Source: an uncultured Holophagaceae bacterium (GTDB taxonomy: Bacteria > Acidobacteriota > Holophagae > Holophagales > Holophagaceae). From it: a stretch of DNA of 36,437 nt. Under the pieces are notes generated by a model. The model was not told the origin of the DNA, did no database searches, and saw only the letters and a program-made list of their open reading frames with translations. The translations under genes and the position numbers were made by a program. Where the stretch lies: contig CAIPUA010000302.1 of assembly GCA_903868115.1 (NCBI GenBank), forward strand, positions 1 through 36,437. Reading direction: 5' to 3'. Shown piece after piece: positions 32,412-36,437 of the stretch (position 1 is its first letter; the number at the start of each line of letters is the position of its first letter).

Positions 32412-33661
32412 GCCGCGGCATCCTGCGCGAACGGGTCATCGAAGCCTGGGCTGAGGTCCGGGAAAACCTGGGCCGTGCCTCCCTCCAAAGCCTAGGCGTC
32501 ATGCTCGGGGTGGCCTCGGTGCTGGGTGGGTTTTCCATCACGGATTCCTTCCGTCAGCGCAGCGAGCAGCTTTACGTCAAGCTGGGTGGCCTTGACAAAC
32601 TTACGGTGCAGAACAGTCCGGTGGCTTCCGAGGGCAAGCCCACCGCCCTGCGCGCCGCGAATCTCGGACTCCGCCAGGAAGACCGCGATGACACCGAACA
32701 GATAAGGCCCGAGGATGTGCAGGGCATCTCCATGGTGAAGGGTTTGCGCGCGCGGGTACGCTCGGCCTTTGCAGATCAGGAGCGCTCCGTGAGTGGCATC
32801 GGCGGCGACTTTTTGGCCATAGAGGGCTACGAAGTGGCCCAGGGGCGGGCCCTTACGACCCAGGATCTGGCCGCCGCCGCGCCGGTGGCGCTGCTGGGCA
32901 GCGAGGCCGCTGAGACCTTTTTCCCTTCTGCCAACGCGATCGGCGCCACGATCCGCGTGGGCGATACACCTGTTCAGGTGATTGGCGTCCTGCATGAGCG
33001 CTACTTCCGGTTCAGCAAGGTGGAAGGACGCCACAACATGTTCCGGCGGCAGAACCGACTCATCGCTGTGCCCTCCAGCCTCGTACAGAGGCGCCTGCAG
33101 GGGGACGTTCACGGGCGGTTGGATCGGATCACCTACCGTCTCCCTAAGATCGACGCCATGCCCGCCTTTACCCAGGCGCTGCGCAGCATCCTCAAACCCA
33201 ATCACCGACTGGAGGACGACTTCCGCCTCGACGATGTCCAGGCCCGCATCCGCAAGCGGGATAACAACGGCGAAGCCTACAACATCATCTTCATGCTCAG
33301 CGGCGTGCTCGCCCTGCTGGGGGGAGGCCTGGTCAATGTGAACATTCAACTGGCAGGCCTCAAGGAGCGCGTGAGAGAAGTTGGCATCAAGATGGCCATT
33401 GGCGCGCCAGGGTCCGAAATTTTCAAGGGTTTCATGACGGAGGCCTTGCTGCTCACAGGCCTCGGCGGCCTGGTGGGACTGGTCATTGGCATCGGCTTCT
33501 CCTGGTTCATCACGTTCATTCTGGGTGTGCCGCTGACCATGAGTCTCGCCAGCTTCCTTTGGGCATATTTCATGGCCACGGTCTTCGGCTTCGTCTTTGC
33601 GCTGTATCCAGCCTGGAAGGCCAGCAAGCTCTCTCCAATGGAGGCCTTGCACTATGAATAA
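32408..33661 (+). CDS. MacB/FtsX-type ABC permease 1
   Basis: 417 residues with the MacB layout: one N-terminal helix (AEVRENLGRASLQSLGVMLG onward), a large periplasmic MacB_PCD domain (about 50-285) and three C-terminal helices ending LYPAWKASKLSPMEALHYE. VREVGIKMAIGAPGSEIFKGF in part is the coupling helix that meets the ATPase. It works with the ATPase and the HlyD adaptor to expel a substrate from the periplasmic side; the substrate is unknown. The TAA stop at 33659-33661 is formed by the first bases of an inserted element; the final residues are encoded in the left copy of a 23-bp repeat. Confidence 0.92.
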   Translation: MSRGILRERVIEAWAEVRENLGRASLQSLGVMLGVASVLGGFSITDSFRQRSEQLYVKLGGLDKLTVQNSPVASEGKPTALRAANLGLRQEDRDDTEQIRPEDVQGISMVKGLRARVRSAFADQERSVSGIGGDFLAIEGYEVAQGRALTTQDLAAAAPVALLGSEAAETFFPSANAIGATIRVGDTPVQVIGVLHERYFRFSKVEGRHNMFRRQNRLIAVPSSLVQRRLQGDVHGRLDRITYRLPKIDAMPAFTQALRSILKPNHRLEDDFRLDDVQARIRKRDNNGEAYNIIFMLSGVLALLGGGLVNVNIQLAGLKERVREVGIKMAIGAPGSEIFKGFMTEALLLTGLGGLVGLVIGIGFSWFITFILGVPLTMSLASFLWAYFMATVFGFVFALYPAWKASKLSPMEALHYE

Positions 33662-33776
33662 TCGCAGTGTCTCCCTTCGATGTGATTCGCTCCCTGTGGG
33701 GCCCCGCTCCGCACGCTCCACCGGAGCGTGCTCCACGACCCACATGGTCGCGACCAATGGAGGCCTTGCACTATGA
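33635..33776 (+). repeat. Element insertion 1: 23-bp perfect direct repeats flanking 96 bp
   Basis: The 23 bases at 33635-33657 (starting CCAATGGAGG, the 3' tail of permease 1) are repeated exactly at 33754-33776. The bases just outside the copies differ, so the repeat boundaries are sharp, although the first two bases (CC) also complete a palindrome with the element end. The left copy encodes the last residues of permease 1. The right copy carries GGAGG and the ATG of permease 2. This looks like a target-site duplication. Confidence 0.85.
33658..33753 (+). mobile_element. Small hairpin-forming interspersed element, copy 1 (96 bp)
   Basis: Lies between the two 23-bp repeats. The first 26 bases are unique; the last 70 (33684-33753) match copy 2 at 61 of 70 positions without gaps. 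It folds into an outer stem TGTGGG (33695-33700) / CCCACA (33739-33744) and an inner 9-bp stem GCACGCTCC (33711-33719) / GGAGCGTGC (33723-33731). The palindrome GGTCGCGACC (33746-33755) spans its right junction. It encodes no convincing protein, so any movement would need an enzyme supplied elsewhere. Confidence 0.7.
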
Positions 33777-35056
33777 GTGAAGCTGCCCTCCGCCTCCTTC
33801 TTCCGGCCGTCCGGCAGCAATCCCGCCTCGCCTGGGTAGGCCTGTTGTGGGAAGTTGTCATCAGCGGCCTGCGGGAACTCTGGTCCCACAAGCTGCGGTC
33901 CATGCTGACGCTGACACTGCTCACGCTGGGTGTCTTCGCGCTGGTGGTGATGACCAGCGTTATGGATGGCATCGTGGATAAGGTTTCCATGGGCTTCAAG
34001 GGTCTGTCCTTCGATGGCACCATTCAACTCAGCCAGAAGGCTCCCGAGACCACGGAAGAACAGAAGCGTTTCGCCATGAGCCCGGGACTTCGCCACGAGG
34101 ACCTGTCGCGGCTGGCTTCTCCGCATCCGCTCGTGAAGGCCTTCCTTCCTCGCGCCACCAAAGCCGCGACCATTCGCATTGGAACTGGACTGGAGCGCAC
34201 CTTTGCGACGGGTGTCACACCCGAATATTTTCCTTGGCAGAACCGCCCCATCGCCAGTGGTCGAGGGCTAACGGAAGACGACGCCCGTCGCCGCAGCGCC
34301 GTGACCGTACTGGGCGGCAGTCTGGCCTCGAAACTCTTCAACGGCACCGACCCCGTGGGTCGCGCTGTGACGGTGGATGGCCAGAGCTTCCAGGTCATCG
34401 GCGTGCTGGCGCCCCTCCAGATAATGAGTGACGATACCTGGCTGGATGCCAACGGCCTCCTCATGCCCATCGAAGCCTACATGGACCGCATGGATCCCAA
34501 ACACGCCCTGGACCGCCTCTATGTAAAGATGGCGCACAAAGGGGACCTGAACGAAGTAACCTCGGCCCTGCTGTCTCGAGCGAGACAGGCCCATCACGGC
34601 ATCGATGATGTGGAGACCACGGATCTCGCCGCCGAGTTGGTGCGTGCCTACCAGCAGTTCGAGGATCAGATGTGGGGCTGGAAGGTCGTTCTTCAGAGCC
34701 TCGCGGGAACAGTGCTGCTGGTGGGCGGTGTAGGTGTCTTAAGCGTGATGCTCATCTCCTTCTCGGATCGCCGCTACGAGATCGGTCTTCGCAAGGCCAT
34801 GGGCGCGACGGATCAGCAAATTTTTATCCAGTTCCTCCTCGAAGCCGTGGTGCTTGCTGCCCTTGGCGCTCTCGCAGGCACCGTGGCGGGTTCCTTCCTG
34901 TGCCGCCTGCTCTCTTCCAGCTTCCCCTTCGGCCTCGTCGTGAACACATACGGTCTGGTAATGGCGTGGATCGTTGCCCTGTCCTTGGCGATTCTGTTCG
35001 GCCTCTACCCTGCGTTCCGGGCAATGCGACTGTCTCCAATGGAAGCCATGCGCTGA
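33773..35056 (+). CDS. MacB/FtsX-type ABC permease 2
   Basis: 427 residues, MacB layout: N-terminal helix after WEVVISGLRELWSHKLRSML in part, periplasmic domain (about 65-295), and three C-terminal helices. YEIGLRKAMGATDQQIFIQFLLEA in part is the coupling helix, and the end reads MRLSPMEAMR. It is a diverged paralogue of permease 1, so the exporter may use a heterodimer. ATG 33773 is chosen because GGAGG lies nine bases upstream and the residues match the family start. Before the insertion this ATG would have overlapped the end of permease 1 in an ATGAGTGA arrangement. The gene ends in the left copy of a second direct repeat. Confidence 0.9.
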   Translation: MSEAALRLLLPAVRQQSRLAWVGLLWEVVISGLRELWSHKLRSMLTLTLLTLGVFALVVMTSVMDGIVDKVSMGFKGLSFDGTIQLSQKAPETTEEQKRFAMSPGLRHEDLSRLASPHPLVKAFLPRATKAATIRIGTGLERTFATGVTPEYFPWQNRPIASGRGLTEDDARRRSAVTVLGGSLASKLFNGTDPVGRAVTVDGQSFQVIGVLAPLQIMSDDTWLDANGLLMPIEAYMDRMDPKHALDRLYVKMAHKGDLNEVTSALLSRARQAHHGIDDVETTDLAAELVRAYQQFEDQMWGWKVVLQSLAGTVLLVGGVGVLSVMLISFSDRRYEIGLRKAMGATDQQIFIQFLLEAVVLAALGALAGTVAGSFLCRLLSSSFPFGLVVNTYGLVMAWIVALSLAILFGLYPAFRAMRLSPMEAMR

Positions 35057-35172
35057 GGGAATAGTCCCTCCCCGGCGGGATGATTCGCTCTCTGTGGGTC
35101 CCCGCTCCGTGCGCTCCACTGGAGCGCCCTTCGCGACCCACATGGTCGCGACCAATGGAAGCCATGCGCTGA
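35036..35172 (+). repeat. Element insertion 2: 21-bp perfect direct repeats flanking 95 bp
   Basis: The 21 bases at 35036-35056 (starting CCAATGGAAG, the 3' tail and TGA stop of permease 2) are repeated exactly at 35152-35172. The outside bases differ. The repeats begin at the position equivalent to insertion 1, at the codons for the shared ending LSPMEA. The right copy runs straight into the operon terminator. Confidence 0.85.
35057..35151 (+). mobile_element. Small hairpin-forming interspersed element, copy 2 (95 bp)
   Basis: The last 70 bases (35082-35151) are the core shared with copy 1; the first 25 are unrelated to it. The outer stem is TGTGGGTC (35093-35100) / GACCCACA (35135-35142). 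The inner stem is GCGCTCC (35111-35117) / GGAGCGC (35121-35127) with a 3-base loop. One inner-stem pair is A-T in copy 1 and G-C here, a compensatory change. GGTCGCGACC spans the right junction (35144-35153) as in copy 1. Confidence 0.7.
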
Positions 35173-35202
35173 TAAATCGCGCCAAGGCATGGCGCGATTT
35201 AT
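35172..35202. terminator. Bidirectional terminator between the exporter operon and the GGDEF gene
   Basis: A perfect 12-bp stem, ATAAATCGCGCC (35172-35183) / GGCGCGATTTAT (35191-35202), with a 7-base loop. It lies between convergent genes and contains the stop codon of the minus-strand gene. There is no long T tract. Confidence 0.75.
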
Positions 35203-36437
35203 GTCGGGGGAGTGTCCCAGATCAGGGATTCCTTGGTCACCGACGCCTTCACGTCCAGGTGCCCCTCATGAATGAGTTCAGCGATTTCCAGGGGGAGACG
35301 ATTCTTGAGGATCGCGGAGTCGCCCTCCACCGTGGGATAGATTCCCACCCAGGCATCGCGACCTGATCGCTTCGCCGCCAGGAGGCAATGATCCGCGAGG
35401 TCCACGACGCGCTCCCACTCGAAGAGGTCCGCATTCTCGGGGACGAAGGGAAGGTAGGCGAAACCCTGGGAGCAGGTGCGGCGGAACAGCCGTTCCTTGC
35501 CAACGCAGAAGGGGTGGAGCGCAACGGCGGACCGGACCCGTTCCACGAGAATCGTGGATTCGCGGCGGCTCACATTCCGCGCCACGATCAGGAATTCTTC
35601 GCCGCCCCAACGAATCACGGAGTCCGAGTCGCGGATGGCACCTCGCAGGATATCCGCCATTTCCTGGATGACACGATCCCCCGCGGTATGTCCAAACTGA
35701 TCGTTCACCGCCTTGAAGTGGTCGATGTCCACCATGATGAAGACGATATCCACGTTCTGGGACATGCGCTCTTCTCGTCCCAGCGCGGAACCCCGCTGTT
35801 CCCGGCGGATCTGCGCGACGGTATCCGGCATGGCGACGGAGAGATAGCGCCGATTCCGCAGGCCCGTCAGTGGATCCGAAAGGCTCTGATCCCGCAGCGC
35901 CGCGTTCGCGCGCACCAACTCCCGCGTCCGGGCCGCCACCATCTCTTCGAGCAGTCGATTGCGCCGCCGGATGACGCGAATTCGTGAATGGACGAACATC
36001 CCTACCAATCCGATCCCCATAACCACCATGAGACTTCGCGCCCACCAGGTCTCCCACCATGCCGGTAGCACTTCGAAACGAAAGAGGGAGGAAGGCCCCC
36101 AGACACCCTGCCCCACCCGCGCCCGGACCTCGAACTGGTAGCGGCCCGGACCAAGTTTGGGAAACCGCTCGGGCGTTCCATCGGTCAGGTGCCAGTCGGG
36201 TTCGAGGCCCAGGAGGCGCACCTGATACCGAAGGCCCCCTTCGCGGGCGAAGCTCGGCGCCGCGAAACGAACCTCGAAGGTATTGTCCCGATGGGCGGCC
36301 ATGGGGATTGCCGATCCATCCGGCGAAACCGATCGACCTCCCAGACGGCATGAGAGGATTACCGCATGCGGAGGGGGAGGCACACCTCGGTAGGCCTGGG
36401 CCTTGAAATGGGCCAGGCCCGTACTCGTCCCGATCCA
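35199..36437 (-). CDS. Propeller/Y_Y_Y-domain membrane diguanylate cyclase, partial (N-terminus beyond right edge)
   Basis: The frame is open to the window edge, giving 412 residues of the C-terminal part. The first residues, WIGTSTGLAHF, match a Reg_prop (two-component regulator propeller) repeat. A Y_Y_Y domain follows (YQVRLLGLEPDWHLTDGTPERFP in part, FEVLPAWWETWWARS), then one membrane helix, a coiled segment (RRRNRLLEEMVAARTREL in part) and a GGDEF domain. The active site reads GGEEF, and RDSD lies exactly five residues before it, an intact inhibitory I-site. It should sense a periplasmic signal and make c-di-GMP. The missing N-terminus probably holds further propeller blades and a signal peptide. 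The TAA stop lies inside the terminator hairpin. Confidence 0.9.
   Translation of the reverse strand, partial: WIGTSTGLAHFKAQAYRGVPPPPHAVILSCRLGGRSVSPDGSAIPMAAHRDNTFEVRFAAPSFAREGGLRYQVRLLGLEPDWHLTDGTPERFPKLGPGRYQFEVRARVGQGVWGPSSLFRFEVLPAWWETWWARSLMVVMGIGLVGMFVHSRIRVIRRRNRLLEEMVAARTRELVRANAALRDQSLSDPLTGLRNRRYLSVAMPDTVAQIRREQRGSALGREERMSQNVDIVFIMVDIDHFKAVNDQFGHTAGDRVIQEMADILRGAIRDSDSVIRWGGEEFLIVARNVSRRESTILVERVRSAVALHPFCVGKERLFRRTCSQGFAYLPFVPENADLFEWERVVDLADHCLLAAKRSGRDAWVGIYPTVEGDSAILKNRLPLEIAELIHEGHLDVKASVTKESLIWDTPPT

Noticed and set aside
32492-34126. 544-codon open frame antisense to the permease genes
   Set aside because: Its translation is low-complexity (His/Gln/Glu/Gly-rich) and it mirrors the third-position GC of the real genes; it also crosses element 1.

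Overview
This is a GC-rich window from a Gram-negative bacterium. It encodes periplasmic enzymes with Sec, Tat and lipoprotein-type signals, a LysM lytic transglycosylase, a heptose-bisphosphate phosphatase (LPS) and a MacAB-like exporter with an HlyD-type adaptor. A Holophaga/Geothrix-like member of the Acidobacteriota is my best guess, but that is an inference from general appearance, not a database result. The window starts and ends inside genes. I see no prophage, CRISPR array, rRNA or transposase.

Region 1 (1-6664) is the most distinctive part. It holds two divergent gene groups, and all six products carry an export signal. Leftward: an NlpC/P60 gamma-D-Glu-diamino acid endopeptidase, a Tat-signal L-Ala-D/L-Glu-type dipeptide epimerase (ATGA overlap) and a peptidase C26-like amidotransferase fold protein cut by the window edge. 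Rightward: a VanX-type D-Ala-D-Ala dipeptidase fused to a YkuD-like L,D-transpeptidase domain, a diaminopimelate decarboxylase (LysA fold) with a signal peptide, and an AmiD-like muramoyl-L-alanine amidase that is probably a lipoprotein. Together they could dismantle murein stem peptides outside the cytoplasm. A cation/proton antiporter and an alanine/glycine:cation symporter follow in the same direction (6734-9467) and could import released alanine. An unrecognised membrane-anchored protein ends the run.

Region 2 (10433-23700) is mostly housekeeping: carbamate kinase, glyQ-glyS, glgC, an ABC-F ATPase, tRNA-Ala(GGC) with its own terminator, a MltD-like transglycosylase directly abutting gcvH, a GcvT-family protein, sfsA-gmhB (overlapping) and pgsA.

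Region 3 (23742-30280) holds feoA-feoB and a 55-residue FeoB-associated Cys-rich membrane protein. It continues with an MshEN-only protein divergent from a histidine-phosphotransferase-like protein, a TIGR02757-family protein and ackA with a strong terminator.

Region 4 (30452-36437) is a MacA-MacB-like efflux operon with two different FtsX/MacB-type permeases, then a convergent, truncated propeller/Y_Y_Y/GGDEF signalling protein. Each permease gene ends with the same arrangement. A 95-96 bp hairpin-forming element is inserted at the 3' end and flanked by perfect 21-23 bp direct repeats of that gene's own tail. The two elements share a 70 bp core (61/70 identical). The first insertion gave permease 1 a new stop codon while the duplicated tail kept the Shine-Dalgarno and start codon of permease 2. 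These paired insertions and the exported murein-peptide cluster are the two things most worth following up.
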